Assembly (NCBI GenBank): GCA_910584725.1
Contig: CAJUBE010000005.1
Location: 76,407-140,406 of the forward strand
Length of the DNA stretch: 64,000 nucleotides
DNA from: an uncultured Lachnospiraceae bacterium
Lineage (GTDB): Bacteria > Bacillota > Clostridia > Lachnospirales > Lachnospiraceae
Direction of reading: 5' to 3'
Shown: positions 36,506-46,432 of the stretch, piece by piece
Layout: the number at the start of each line of letters is the position of its first letter
How positions within the stretch are numbered: the first letter of the stretch is position 1
The notes under the pieces: model-generated
What the model was told of the DNA's origin: nothing
Database searches by the model: none
The model's input: only the letters and a program-made list of their open reading frames with translations
Program-made: the position numbers and the translations under genes

Positions 36506-37627
36506 ATGGGAATTTACATATTTACAATTTTTTTAGCGCTTTTTTTGTGGATTGTTGTGAATAAAGTAAAATTTACAGTAAAAGGAAAGCAAAAACTAAA
36601 GGATCAAAACAAGGCATATGTTGTTTTTATGGGGGTATGGTTATTTGCTATAACTGTATTGCGCAATTACACTGTGGGAGCCGACACCCGTACTTATTTG
36701 AATATATATTCCAGATCAAAAGTTATTGGATGGAGGGCTGTTTTCCGCTGGGCGGATACAATGATGATTGAGCCCGGATATGTAATCTGTAACAAGTTGT
36801 TAGGCTACATTAATAATAATCCACGGTTTATACTGCTTATATCTGCCGCTATTACTATATTTCTAATTAGTTATCATATTTTTAAATATTCTAAAAAACC
36901 ATGGTTAAGCTTTTTTATGTTTATCACATTGGGAATGTTTGGTGAATCATTATGCCTTATGAGACAATATATTGCAGTTGCAATTATTGTGGCATCTTAT
37001 ATTGCTATAAAAGATAATAAGCTATTAAAATTTACTGTTCTCGTGTTGCTGGCGGCATCCATTCATACAAGCGCAATAATTATATTTCCAATGTTCTGGA
37101 TATCAAAGATAAAATGGAATAAAATCTATTTTTGCATGATATTTGGCGTATCTGCGTTTCTCTTTTTTGCTGTAATGTCACCGGAATTTAGATTTTACGA
37201 TATTATTATTGACTTTCTTGCTAATCATACATCATATGCCAGATACTTTGCGGCATTAGATTATGGGAGGAGAGGCGGCGCAGTGGGGCTGGTTTTAATA
37301 TATTTTTCTTTTCTTATTTTAATTATATTAAAACTGCATGATAGTGAAAACGAATTTCGAAACGCCTATATATCTTTTGCAGTGGCCTCAGCGGTACTTA
37401 CTATATTTTCATTTATACTTGGTATTAGTGAACGGCTTCTTCCGTATTTTGCGTCCATGTTTCTTTTTTCAGTTCCTGAAGCTATTATGAATGAGCCCAA
37501 ATATAGAATTAGGATACAGTACGTATCTGCTATATGCGTGGTATTAGTTTTATATTACATCGGAATAGTCTGCAGGGCAGATTCTATGAGTATCATTCCA
37601 TATGAGTTTTGGAAAACGGTGAAATAA
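36506..37627 (+). CDS. EpsG/Wzy-like polysaccharide polymerase
   Basis: GGAG six bases upstream supports ATG at 36506. About ten or more membrane spans are apparent, with the EpsG-family loop LRNYTVGADTRTYLNIY (about 52-68) and a later segment SLCLMRQYIAVAIIVASYIAI. This family polymerises repeat units outside the membrane in Wzx/Wzy-dependent pathways. Polymerases are poorly conserved, so the assignment rests on topology, this loop and position between glycosyltransferases and near a flippase. Confidence 0.82.
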   Translation: MGIYIFTIFLALFLWIVVNKVKFTVKGKQKLKDQNKAYVVFMGVWLFAITVLRNYTVGADTRTYLNIYSRSKVIGWRAVFRWADTMMIEPGYVICNKLLGYINNNPRFILLISAAITIFLISYHIFKYSKKPWLSFFMFITLGMFGESLCLMRQYIAVAIIVASYIAIKDNKLLKFTVLVLLAASIHTSAIIIFPMFWISKIKWNKIYFCMIFGVSAFLFFAVMSPEFRFYDIIIDFLANHTSYARYFAALDYGRRGGAVGLVLIYFSFLILIILKLHDSENEFRNAYISFAVASAVLTIFSFILGISERLLPYFASMFLFSVPEAIMNEPKYRIRIQYVSAICVVLVLYYIGIVCRADSMSIIPYEFWKTVK

Positions 37628-37657
37628 TTCTGACTTCAAAACACGGAGTAAATAAGT

Positions 37658-38776
37658 ATGAAAATTTGTTTTTTGATTGCTGATATCTCAGGACGGGGAG
37701 GTACAGAAAGAGCTACATCCATGATTGCAAATGGATTGTCAGACAGACAGTATAAAGTTGATATAATAACCTGCAGGAATGAACCTGAAAGCTTCTTTTG
37801 TTTAAATAAGAATATAAGAATATATTCATTGGAGGCAGAAAAAATATCCAATAAATTTGTCCGTAAATTTATTAATTTTTTAAAAATATGGAAATTGATA
37901 AGCGACAAAGAATATGATGTGGTAATTGCTGTAGACGTATATATATTCTATTATCTTTTACCAGTAAAGATAATAAAAAGATGTCATTGTATTGCGTGGG
38001 AACATTTTAATTATCATATAGCCAACAAAAAATTTTCCAAGTTAGCCAGAAAACTTGCGGTAACATTTGCAGATCAGGTTATTGTTTTGGGAAAGCAGGA
38101 TTTAAACAATTATATGCATGAGCACAGAAGTGCAAATAATATAAATTTTATTTACAACCCAATTGCTTTTGAAAAATCTGTTAACGAAAATATACGAAAT
38201 CACCGCGTAATAGCAGCAGGGCGTTTGACAGAACAAAAAGGTTTTGATTTGTTGATTGACGCTTGGAAAATTATAGAAAAAGAGAATGAGGACTTAGATT
38301 GGACGTTGGACATTTTTGGCGAAGGAGAATTAGATATACAATTAAAGAATCAAATATCTGAGTATGGATTAGAGCGGATACATTTGAAAGGTTATACAAA
38401 GGATCTTAAAAAGGAATATTTAAACGCGTCTATTTTTGTATTGTCATCCAGATACGAAGGTTTTGGGCTGGTATTGATTGAAGCGCTAGCCTGTGGACTA
38501 CCGTGTGTAAGTTTCGATTGTCCGGAAGGCCCGGGTGAAATAATTGAACATAACACGAATGGCTATTTGGTAGAAAACGGAAATGCTATGCAATTAGCCA
38601 ATAAAATCATGGAGTTAATGCGCGACGAAGAAATACGTGAAAGGTTCTCTGCTAACGCACATAATAACTTGCAGCGTTTTGAGTTGCGAGAAGTATTAAA
38701 TAGTTGGGAAGCATTACTAGCTTCATACTCTAAACCCAATGGAAATAGAATAGATGAGGAATTAAAATTATTATGA
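37658..38776 (+). CDS. Family 4 glycosyltransferase (GT-B)
   Basis: The N-terminal motif is IADISGRGGTERATSMIANGL (split here as IADISGRGGTER and ATSMIANGL). The C-terminal half has VIAAGRLTEQKGFDLLIDAW (about 188-207), LDIFGEGELD, and SSRYEGFGLVLIEALACGLPC (about 264-284) with the conserved EGFG and E. Residue pattern and 372-residue length fit GT4 enzymes. Donor sugar unknown. It overlaps the next gene by four bases (ATGA). Confidence 0.9.
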   Translation: MKICFLIADISGRGGTERATSMIANGLSDRQYKVDIITCRNEPESFFCLNKNIRIYSLEAEKISNKFVRKFINFLKIWKLISDKEYDVVIAVDVYIFYYLLPVKIIKRCHCIAWEHFNYHIANKKFSKLARKLAVTFADQVIVLGKQDLNNYMHEHRSANNINFIYNPIAFEKSVNENIRNHRVIAAGRLTEQKGFDLLIDAWKIIEKENEDLDWTLDIFGEGELDIQLKNQISEYGLERIHLKGYTKDLKKEYLNASIFVLSSRYEGFGLVLIEALACGLPCVSFDCPEGPGEIIEHNTNGYLVENGNAMQLANKIMELMRDEEIRERFSANAHNNLQRFELREVLNSWEALLASYSKPNGNRIDEELKLL

Positions 38777-39810
38777 TATTCAGTATTCTTATACCTTGTT
38801 ACAATGTATCAAAGTATATTGAAAAATGTCTGGAAAGTGTAATATATCAGACATATACAAATTGGGAAATTCTTCTGATTGATGACGGATCGACAGATGG
38901 TACAGTAGAAATTATAAAGTATTATGCAGAAAAAGAGAAACGGATCAGAGCTTTCTATCAAAAAGAGAATCAGGGAGTATCTGCTATTAGAAATCTTCTA
39001 CTAAAGGAATCAACAGGGGACTTTATCATTTTTTTAGATAGTGATGATTGGTGGAAAGACAAAAATAGCCTAGAGAAAATCGCCACTGGCTTAGTTAATA
39101 GTAATGCGGATATTATTGCTTTTCCGTATAACATTGTCAGACAGACCGGAAGTACAGCACGGAGGGACAATAACACACAGCTTCTTAGGGAATCAGAAAT
39201 ATACACTGGAAAGGAATATCTGAAAACTGTATTGGGACAAAAAGCCGTATATCAATGGTATCCTTTTCTATACGCGTTTAGGAAACAACTGTGGGTGGAA
39301 AATAACATAGAATTTAATCCCAAAACCTATGCCCTTGAGGATGCAGAAGTTTTATACAGAGTAATTTTATGTGCTTCAAAACTGACTGTAATGCATGATC
39401 CGATTTATCAGTACCGGATTGAGAGGGAAGGGAAATTGACGCAAACCTCCGAACAGTTTTTAAATAGTATGATAGATTTTAGCGTTAAGAATATTAAAAA
39501 AGTAATGAAAATGGATATTGAGCAAGAATTAAAAGTATTGCTATGTGATAATTTTTCATGTCAGTATTATAGCGCGCTCTATTCGATTAATTATCTGAGG
39601 AAGGAAGATGCGGACAGAATTTTTGCTTCCTTAGACAAATATAGATTTATTATGGCATATACGCGGAGCAAAAAATATATTCTTTTATCGAAAATTATCC
39701 GGATTTTCGGATTTCATGCTACCTCCAGGCTTTGGTTCCTTTTTTCAAATGGAAGGAGGAAATGGATTCGGTTCATTAGGAGCGGATGTCTATTAGGAGA
39801 AGAGGTTTGA
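38773..39810 (+). CDS. Family 2 glycosyltransferase (GT-A)
   Basis: ATGA overlap with the preceding gene. Conserved GT2 motifs are SILIPCYNVSKYIEKCLESV (3-22), LLIDDGSTDGT (about 35-45), NQGVSAIRN (about 67-75) and DSDDWW (about 88-93). The C-terminal about 150 residues vary, as usual for acceptor recognition. It is one of three GT2 enzymes in the locus. Confidence 0.9.
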   Translation: MIFSILIPCYNVSKYIEKCLESVIYQTYTNWEILLIDDGSTDGTVEIIKYYAEKEKRIRAFYQKENQGVSAIRNLLLKESTGDFIIFLDSDDWWKDKNSLEKIATGLVNSNADIIAFPYNIVRQTGSTARRDNNTQLLRESEIYTGKEYLKTVLGQKAVYQWYPFLYAFRKQLWVENNIEFNPKTYALEDAEVLYRVILCASKLTVMHDPIYQYRIEREGKLTQTSEQFLNSMIDFSVKNIKKVMKMDIEQELKVLLCDNFSCQYYSALYSINYLRKEDADRIFASLDKYRFIMAYTRSKKYILLSKIIRIFGFHATSRLWFLFSNGRRKWIRFIRSGCLLGEEV

Positions 39811-39815
39811 GGAAT

Positions 39816-40787
39816 ATGCAACATGAATTAATATCGGTGATTGTGCCGGTTTATAATATAGAGACATTTGTAGGAAGATGCATAAACAGTATACTTTGCC
39901 AGACGTATGAAAATTTGGAGATCATTATTGTAAATGATGGTTCTACTGATCATAGTGGAGAAATTTGCCATGAAATTGCACTCAATGATTTCAGAATTCA
40001 GGTGATTGATCAAGAAAATTCAGGTCTTTCTGAGGCAAGAAATGCGGGGCTTCGGATCGCAAAGGGAGCATATGTAGCATTTGTTGACGGAGATGATTAC
40101 ATTGATAATCAGATGTATGAAGTTCTACATGATCGGTTAATACAGGATGATTCTGATCTTGCTCTGTGTAATATTCGTTATGTAGATGAGAACGGATATT
40201 GCACAGATGAAAACAGATTTGATTTAAATAATGAAATATTATGTGAGAAAGAATTTTGGGGAAAATATTTTGGCAAATGTCATATGCCTTATGTAGTGTC
40301 TTGGAATAAACTGTATAAAACATGTATTTTTAAAAATATTACTTTTGATAAAGGTAAGATACATGAAGATGAATTCATTTTACATAAAATTGTTTCGCAA
40401 TGCGAAAGAATTTCTGTCATAAAAGATTCTCTTTATAATTATGTGCAGAGATCAGGTAGTATAATGAATGTTTCTTACAGTGTTCAAAGATTGCAGGCAG
40501 TAGAGGCATGTAATCAAAGAATAAGCTACTTTGTAGAAAACGATTTGGACTTTACTGATTTGTTAATATTGAGGATGCTTGGGCTACTAGTGGAAGCCAG
40601 AGAAAACCTGGACTTTTCATATGAGATAAATAGAGAGAAATATAATGAGGTGCTGAGGAGCTATAAAAAAAGTTTTTGGTGTCATTTTAGGAAGTTGAAT
40701 AGAATTTTAAAAATAAAGGGGTTGATGTTTTTGTACTGCAATCAAGGTTATTTATGGTTGAGGAGAGTTAGAAAAATCACCCGGTGA
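39816..40787 (+). CDS. Family 2 glycosyltransferase (GT-A)
   Basis: ATG at 39816 gives the usual start just before SVIVPVYNIETFVGRCINSI. Earlier in-frame ATG at 39786 lies inside the previous gene. Motifs are IIIVNDGSTDHSG, NSGLSEARNAGL and VDGDDYIDN, and an HEDEFILHKI segment is near the middle. It is similar in type to the preceding GT2 and probably adds another sugar or a side chain to the same repeat unit. Confidence 0.9.
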   Translation: MQHELISVIVPVYNIETFVGRCINSILCQTYENLEIIIVNDGSTDHSGEICHEIALNDFRIQVIDQENSGLSEARNAGLRIAKGAYVAFVDGDDYIDNQMYEVLHDRLIQDDSDLALCNIRYVDENGYCTDENRFDLNNEILCEKEFWGKYFGKCHMPYVVSWNKLYKTCIFKNITFDKGKIHEDEFILHKIVSQCERISVIKDSLYNYVQRSGSIMNVSYSVQRLQAVEACNQRISYFVENDLDFTDLLILRMLGLLVEARENLDFSYEINREKYNEVLRSYKKSFWCHFRKLNRILKIKGLMFLYCNQGYLWLRRVRKITR

Positions 40788-40831
40788 GTTATAGAGAGGA
40801 ATTTAAAAGAAAATAGTTGAGAGAATCTGGA

Positions 40832-41905
40832 ATGAAACGGCGAGAAAGACTTAAGGAACATCTAAGAACAATAAAATATCAATGCGTTTTTATGCGTATT
40901 TGGATTCGCACTAAAGCGATCAGAGCATTTTGTCGCAATAAGAAATGCATATATTTTATTGCAACGCCATGTCACGGCAATTTGGGGGATCATGCGATCG
41001 TATATGCGCAGCATCAGTTAATGCGGGAAATGAAAATCGGAGAAAATGTCGTTGAAATCAGTCGCGGCGAATATGAAAGGTTAAAGAGCAGACTGCAGAA
41101 TTTCATAAAAAAGGAAGACCTGATTATCATTGACGGTGGGGGGAATTTAGGTACGCTATGGATTGAGGAAGAGAATAAGATGCGGGATATAGTGCAGCGC
41201 TTTCCACATAACCCGATATTTATTTTCCCTCAGACTGCTTATTATGAGGAAAGCCAATGGGGAAAAGAGGAGCTTGAGCAGTCAACTGCTATCTATAATG
41301 AACATTCCAAGCTGGTTATTTTTTGCCGTGATTTTGTTACATATCGCCTGGTGTCGACGAGGTTTGCAGGAGTTGCAGCATTTTATACGCCGGACATGGT
41401 ACCGTTTTTAAAAAATGTGCAGAAGAAGAGAAAGCGTAGAGGAATACTATTTTGCTTGCGTAGAGATTTAGAAGCGGCGTGTCCAGAGGAATTGGCAAAT
41501 ATCTTGAAAAGCTATTTTGTGAAAAGAGGATATGAGACAAGGAATACATCTACTGTTATAGCGAATGGCGTCTCCAAAAGAACCAGAAAAAGGAAACTGC
41601 AGATAAAATGGAAGGAGCTTTCAGCCGCAGAGTTGGTTATTACAGATCGGCTTCATGGAATGATTTTCTGTGCTATTACTGGGACGCCATGTGTTGCTCT
41701 GGATAATATCAGCCATAAAGTTCGGGAGGGCTATGAGTGGATTAAATATTTGCCATATATTTCCTTTTGTGATAATTATGGGAATGAACTTTTGTATAAA
41801 ATAAATACCCGGCTGGAAGACAGAGAGGATTTCAGTTTTGATAGAGAACCATTGGAACCATATTACAATCAAATAAAAAAGGAAGTAAAGAAGGCTTTTA
41901 ATTAG
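40832..41905 (+). CDS. Polysaccharide pyruvyl transferase family protein
   Basis: The family motifs are TPCHGNLGDHAIVYAQHQLM (near the N-terminus), IIDGGGNLGTLW (about 95-106) and ITDRLHGMIFCAITGTPCVALDN (about 270-292). Such enzymes add ketal-linked pyruvate from phosphoenolpyruvate, giving a negative charge to exopolysaccharides. Related members may act on other substrates. A TTG start at 40817 would add five residues; neither start has a good ribosome site. Confidence 0.87.
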   Translation: MKRRERLKEHLRTIKYQCVFMRIWIRTKAIRAFCRNKKCIYFIATPCHGNLGDHAIVYAQHQLMREMKIGENVVEISRGEYERLKSRLQNFIKKEDLIIIDGGGNLGTLWIEEENKMRDIVQRFPHNPIFIFPQTAYYEESQWGKEELEQSTAIYNEHSKLVIFCRDFVTYRLVSTRFAGVAAFYTPDMVPFLKNVQKKRKRRGILFCLRRDLEAACPEELANILKSYFVKRGYETRNTSTVIANGVSKRTRKRKLQIKWKELSAAELVITDRLHGMIFCAITGTPCVALDNISHKVREGYEWIKYLPYISFCDNYGNELLYKINTRLEDREDFSFDREPLEPYYNQIKKEVKKAFN

Positions 41906-42025
41906 GGGTAAAATCATAGCCATTCTTGTAAAGTTTCGTGGCTTTCTAAATATCAGGATGTAAAATAAGGGAAAGGGACATGATGTTTTTGCTCTAAATT
42001 ACTCTAAAAATATCATAAATGAGAA

Positions 42026-43123
42026 ATGGAGAAAATTGTAAGATTTGTAGAATGTTTAGTTCCTGTTTCACAATGTAATTTAAAGTGTAGTTACTGTTAT
42101 GTGATTCAGGAAAATAGAAGGAATGTAAACACAACTGGATTTTGCCGTACGCCGAAAGAAATTGGCTATGCATTTAATAAAAAACGCTGGGGAGGCACAA
42201 TGCTGGTCAGTTTGTGTGGCTTTGGGGAGACTTTGATTCCAGCAGATATGCCGGATATTATTTACAATATTTTAAAACAGGGACACTTTGTTAATGTTAC
42301 GAATAATGGAACAATGAGCTCACGCTTTAATGAGATTATCAAATTCCCGCCTGCTATGCTTAAACGTCTTTGTTTTTCCTTTTCATTACATTATATAGAG
42401 TTGAAACGAACAAATAATTTACAGACATTTATTGACAATGTCAAAATGGTAAAGGCGGCAGGATGTTCTATACTTGTCCAGTTAAATTTGGCGGATGAAT
42501 ATATTTCCTGTATGGACGAGATAAAGGAAATGTGCTTGGAAAATTTTGGTGCTTATCCCCAAGTAGCACTTACACGAAAGGAAGAAGGGGGTTTTTCTAT
42601 TTATTCAAATTATACAAATGATGAATACATAGCATATGGAAAAACTTTTCGATCTCCATTATTTGATTTTACATGTAAAAATTTTAATGTAAAGAGGAGT
42701 GAATTTTGTTATGCAGGAGATTGGAGCTTTGTACTGGATCTTGGGACTGGTGATTTGAAAAGCTGCTATTTTTCCAAAGCATTCTATAATATATATGATA
42801 AGCCGAATGAAAAGATAAAGGCATTGGCGGTCGGCTCTAATTGTCACAATTCGTATTGTGTTAATTCGAGCCATTTTATGGCACTCGGCGTTATTCCAAG
42901 TATTTCTTGCCCAAGTTATGCGGACCTAAGAAATCGCGAAGAAGCAGATTGGTATACAAAGGAAATGAACAACTTCTTAAATACCAGATTATATGAAGGA
43001 AATAAGCAATATAGCCTATTTAAGAAATTGGGCGTTAATATTTATTTTAAAGCTTATTATACAACTCTTCGAATAGGTAGAGTTTTAAAGAAGGGCGTAC
43101 ATAAAGTAGTGCGATTAAAATAG
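42026..43123 (+). CDS. Radical SAM protein with SPASM-like C-terminus, inside the exopolysaccharide locus
   Basis: The radical SAM motif CNLKCSYC lies at residues 14-21 after PVSQ. A glycine-rich VSLCGFGETL segment (about 62-71) follows, as in SAM-binding regions. The C-terminal third has several cysteines (SEFCYAGDWSFVLDLGTGDLKSC, then SNCHNSYCVNS and ISCPSY), the pattern of a SPASM-type auxiliary-cluster domain. The substrate is unknown; radical SAM proteins in surface-glycan loci may modify a sugar or lipid. It lies between pyruvyltransferase and flippase genes in AT-rich DNA. Confidence 0.8.
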   Translation: MEKIVRFVECLVPVSQCNLKCSYCYVIQENRRNVNTTGFCRTPKEIGYAFNKKRWGGTMLVSLCGFGETLIPADMPDIIYNILKQGHFVNVTNNGTMSSRFNEIIKFPPAMLKRLCFSFSLHYIELKRTNNLQTFIDNVKMVKAAGCSILVQLNLADEYISCMDEIKEMCLENFGAYPQVALTRKEEGGFSIYSNYTNDEYIAYGKTFRSPLFDFTCKNFNVKRSEFCYAGDWSFVLDLGTGDLKSCYFSKAFYNIYDKPNEKIKALAVGSNCHNSYCVNSSHFMALGVIPSISCPSYADLRNREEADWYTKEMNNFLNTRLYEGNKQYSLFKKLGVNIYFKAYYTTLRIGRVLKKGVHKVVRLK

Positions 43124-43154
43124 ATGAAGACTAGGCATTGTATTAAAGAGGCAG

Positions 43155-44699
43155 ATGAAAAATATCAAATATAGGAATGCGATGAAATCACGAACAGAAA
43201 ATTCGGCGCATAACTTCTTGAACAATATTATTGCGCAAGTTACAACAATTTTTTTGAGTTTTTTTTCAAGAACAATATTTATAGATTGTTTAGGAGAAGA
43301 GTATCTTGGATTAAACGGCCTTTTCTCTAATATTATAACTGTACTTTCGTTGGCGGAATTGGGTATAGGTACGGCGATTGTTTATACCATGTATAAACCG
43401 ATAGCTGAGGGCGATACGAAAAAGATCGCCGCATTAGTCGGATACTATAGGCGGCTATATTCTATCCTCGCATTGGTGGTAGCTGGAATTGGGGTAGCAT
43501 TTTATCCATTTTTGGATTTCTTTATTAATATTGACGGGGACATACCATATATAAAGTATTATTACTTTCTCTTCTTAATTCAAACAGTTTCCAGCTATTT
43601 AATCGTTTATAAGACATCTGTTTTGATAGCAGACCAGAAGAACTATCTTATAACAAAAAACGAAATAATTGGGAATTTTGTATCTGTTATATGCCAAATA
43701 ATTGTATTGAAAATAACGCGCAGCTATGCGTTGTATACGATTGTGCACATCGTAGCAGGACTGGCGGTAAATTGGCTTAATTCAAAAAAAGCGGTAAAGC
43801 ATTATCCTTATATTTTGGAAAAGCATATTCTTTCGAGGGAAGAGAAGAGGAATATATGGATTAATATAAAGTCCATGTTTACTTACCGGGTTGGAGGTGT
43901 GATTTTAAACAATACTGATAATTTGCTTATTTCAAGGTTCATAGGTACTGGGACTGTAGGATTTTATTCGAATTATAGTATGCTGATTAGTAAAGTTTCA
44001 AATGTTGTGAACTTGATTTTTACATCTATTCAGGCAAGCCTGGGTAACTATAACGCGGAAAAAGAAGGAAGAGATTTATATGGCATGTTTAAAATAATTT
44101 CATTTATTGAATATTGGGTGTATGCATTCTGCTCGGTTTCATTTTGCCTGTTAACAAATGATTTTGTTACGGTTTGGCTAGGGGAGCGATTTGTTTTGGC
44201 AGATAACATATTATATGTGTGTGTACTTAACTTTTACATTCAAGGAGTATTATATCCGATTTGGTGTTATAGAAATACTACAGGACTTTTTAAGGATACT
44301 CGTTTAATGATGTATTTTGCTGCTGTAATTAATTTAATATTATCAATTATATTAGGATTGAAATGCGGACTTTTCGGGGTCTTAATATCAACTGCAATTG
44401 CCAGAATTGCTACTAATCTTTGGTATGAGCCTTATATTTTGTTCAAGAAATACTTTAATATAAATGTAAAAAAGTATTATCTAATAGAACTGGACAGAAT
44501 TATTAAAATCGGATTGTTTATTGTAATATCACAATTTCTTTTTAACAAGATTCAGATTGAGTCAGTAAGCATTTTATTAACAATAAAAACATGTTATTGT
44601 ATTTTATTACCTAATTTTTTGTTATGGGTAGAAAACAGAAAAAAGGCAGAATATTCCTATGTATTGCAAAGAATGATCAAATTAATATATAAAAAATAA
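43155..44699 (+). CDS. Wzx-type flippase (oligosaccharide translocase)
   Basis: This 514-residue protein has about 12-14 membrane spans, with an N-terminal FLNNIIAQVTTIFLSFFSRTIFIDCLGEEYLGLNGLF segment (given in parts: FLNNIIAQVTTIF and FIDCLGEEYLGLNGLF) characteristic of polysaccharide-synthase-type exporters. A basic loop (HILSREEKRNIW) occurs in the middle. It moves undecaprenyl-linked repeat units across the membrane before polymerisation. It belongs to the same AT-rich block as the glycosyltransferases and the EpsG-like polymerase, completing a Wzx/Wzy set. Confidence 0.9.
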   Translation: MKNIKYRNAMKSRTENSAHNFLNNIIAQVTTIFLSFFSRTIFIDCLGEEYLGLNGLFSNIITVLSLAELGIGTAIVYTMYKPIAEGDTKKIAALVGYYRRLYSILALVVAGIGVAFYPFLDFFINIDGDIPYIKYYYFLFLIQTVSSYLIVYKTSVLIADQKNYLITKNEIIGNFVSVICQIIVLKITRSYALYTIVHIVAGLAVNWLNSKKAVKHYPYILEKHILSREEKRNIWINIKSMFTYRVGGVILNNTDNLLISRFIGTGTVGFYSNYSMLISKVSNVVNLIFTSIQASLGNYNAEKEGRDLYGMFKIISFIEYWVYAFCSVSFCLLTNDFVTVWLGERFVLADNILYVCVLNFYIQGVLYPIWCYRNTTGLFKDTRLMMYFAAVINLILSIILGLKCGLFGVLISTAIARIATNLWYEPYILFKKYFNINVKKYYLIELDRIIKIGLFIVISQFLFNKIQIESVSILLTIKTCYCILLPNFLLWVENRKKAEYSYVLQRMIKLIYKK

Positions 44700-44732
44700 T
44701 GTAATTTATATGAAGTTTTTTCTGCAGAAAAG

Positions 44733-44987
44733 TTGACAGATGTTTTTTGTGGCGGCTTTGGTTGGTTTTTCTTCGCTATTCTATTGAGAAAGCCGGGAAA
44801 TTATGGCGGCATCAACTTGCACTTTCTAGCCAGGTGGAATGCAAACGACAACCAGAGAGCATTTTTGCTTGCGAAAGACATTATGTTTATTCCGCTCGGT
44901 GTTTTGCTCCCGATGTTTGGCAGGATATTTGCATATGTATTAAGTAAGCTAATCAATTTGTTGTTTCATTTTGCGGAAAACGAATGA
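44733..44987 (+). pseudogene. Degraded VanZ-like gene fragment
   Basis: The frame encodes 84 residues clearly related to the middle of the VanZ-like proteins at 47620 and 49871. The shared region includes KPGNYGGINLHFLARWNANDNQ and IMFIPLGVLLPMFGRIFAYVL. The first about 75 residues and the C-terminal about 60 residues of the full proteins are missing, and there is an internal deletion before KPGNYGG. It is a third, older copy of the VanZ gene left between the flippase and the acyltransferase. Confidence 0.8.
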
Positions 44988-45087
44988 AAATAATATAACA
45001 GTGAATTATGTTACATTATTGATAAATCATATGACAAAAATTTTAGGATCTTATCTTGTCATTATTTTTTAACAGAGAGGAATTACG

Positions 45088-46197
45088 ATGATTGAACCGC
45101 AGGCCGTTTTTAAAACACATAAATATGATAGCTGGATGAACAAAGAGGATTCATATAGATTGAAAGGAATTGCTATCATTATGATGGTGTCTATGCATTT
45201 GATGAAAACGGAGTGGATTAAATATCATGAAATGTTGTGGGATGTGGAAATAAATGGTCATTATCTTTCGTACCTCATTACACAGTCAATTCATTCAAGC
45301 ACTGCAATATTTGCCTTCATTTCTGGATATGCGTGGGGAGGGGGTAAAATAGGGAATAGTACAAAGAGATTAGAAAAGATTATTTCAATATATGTCAGTT
45401 ATTGGGTTGCGACTTTATTCGTAAATTTACCTTGTCTACTGCTAAACGGAACCTTAAATATAAATGGTATCGGAGATATCATTTTGTGCTTGGCTGCAGT
45501 GTCTTCAAAATTGTCAACATATTGCTGGTATGTTGCTTTTTTTGGAGCCGCTGTAATAACATTTCCAATATTTAAAATTATTATAGATAACTGGAATTTG
45601 AATATTTGTATAAATATTATTTTAATAATTGTTTTTTTTTATGGCATAAGAGTAGGTGTTAAAATCCTGTCGCATCTGGGATTTTATAATAGTATAATGG
45701 GAAATTTTTTGTCTGACTATTGCGCAACGATGCCAATAGTGTTAATTGGATACATTGTACGCCAAAGTGATTTATTCGGCTATATAAATTACAGATTTAA
45801 ACACATGAGAAAGGAAACTATTGCGATTTTTCTGTTTTCTGCAATATCGATAATACGGGGATATCTGGTTATTGTTTTAAACTTTAAGTCAAATTTGGAA
45901 GCATTATGGATTATAATTGAAATCTATAGTTTGGTTATTGTTAGCAGAAAAATATGTGCAGTAAAATGTATAGATATGTTATTAAAATGGCTGGGTGCAC
46001 ACAGCTTGTATATCTGGTTAATTCATTCTATTTTCGGGTATGCACATATTCAAAAATTCACATATATCTTACATGTACCACTAATGATAATTATAATGGT
46101 TATGGCAATATCAGCTTTGATCGCTATTCCAGTTAATTATTTAGATAAAAAAATACAGAATATAAAAATGGTGGACAATAGATGGAATACATCTTGA
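45088..46197 (+). CDS. Membrane acyltransferase, acyltransferase-3 family
   Basis: About ten membrane spans follow the family's start motif YRLKGIAIIMMVSMHLM (about 23-39), with His in the SMH position. FISGYAWGGG (about 75-84) and WLGAHSLYIWLIHSIF (about 302-317) are also typical. These enzymes O-acetylate sugars of exported polysaccharides using cytoplasmic acyl donors. AGAGAGGA precedes the ATG. It is last in the exopolysaccharide block and likely decorates the polymer. Confidence 0.85.
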   Translation: MIEPQAVFKTHKYDSWMNKEDSYRLKGIAIIMMVSMHLMKTEWIKYHEMLWDVEINGHYLSYLITQSIHSSTAIFAFISGYAWGGGKIGNSTKRLEKIISIYVSYWVATLFVNLPCLLLNGTLNINGIGDIILCLAAVSSKLSTYCWYVAFFGAAVITFPIFKIIIDNWNLNICINIILIIVFFYGIRVGVKILSHLGFYNSIMGNFLSDYCATMPIVLIGYIVRQSDLFGYINYRFKHMRKETIAIFLFSAISIIRGYLVIVLNFKSNLEALWIIIEIYSLVIVSRKICAVKCIDMLLKWLGAHSLYIWLIHSIFGYAHIQKFTYILHVPLMIIIMVMAISALIAIPVNYLDKKIQNIKMVDNRWNTS

Positions 46198-46432
46198 TGA
46201 TTATGAATTGTAATATGAAACTTTGTAATTGTGGTACTGAAATCCGCGTTTTCATATCTTCCCGACGGCAGCTTTTAGCTGGTTCTTTCATGTGGACATA
46301 TCATGTCTAATAATTGACGATTCTCTCAAGCAAGCTGGGAAATTTTGCGGTAATATTTAAGAGAATAACAATTGGTAGTGGTACATATTTTTCAAAATGA
46401 TGTATGTATTGGCAAACGGCTGTTATAGGAGA

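Noticed and set aside
45632..45641. T run in the acyltransferase gene as a slippage switch
   Set aside because: It lies in very AT-rich DNA where such runs are expected, and no alternative frame of interest follows.
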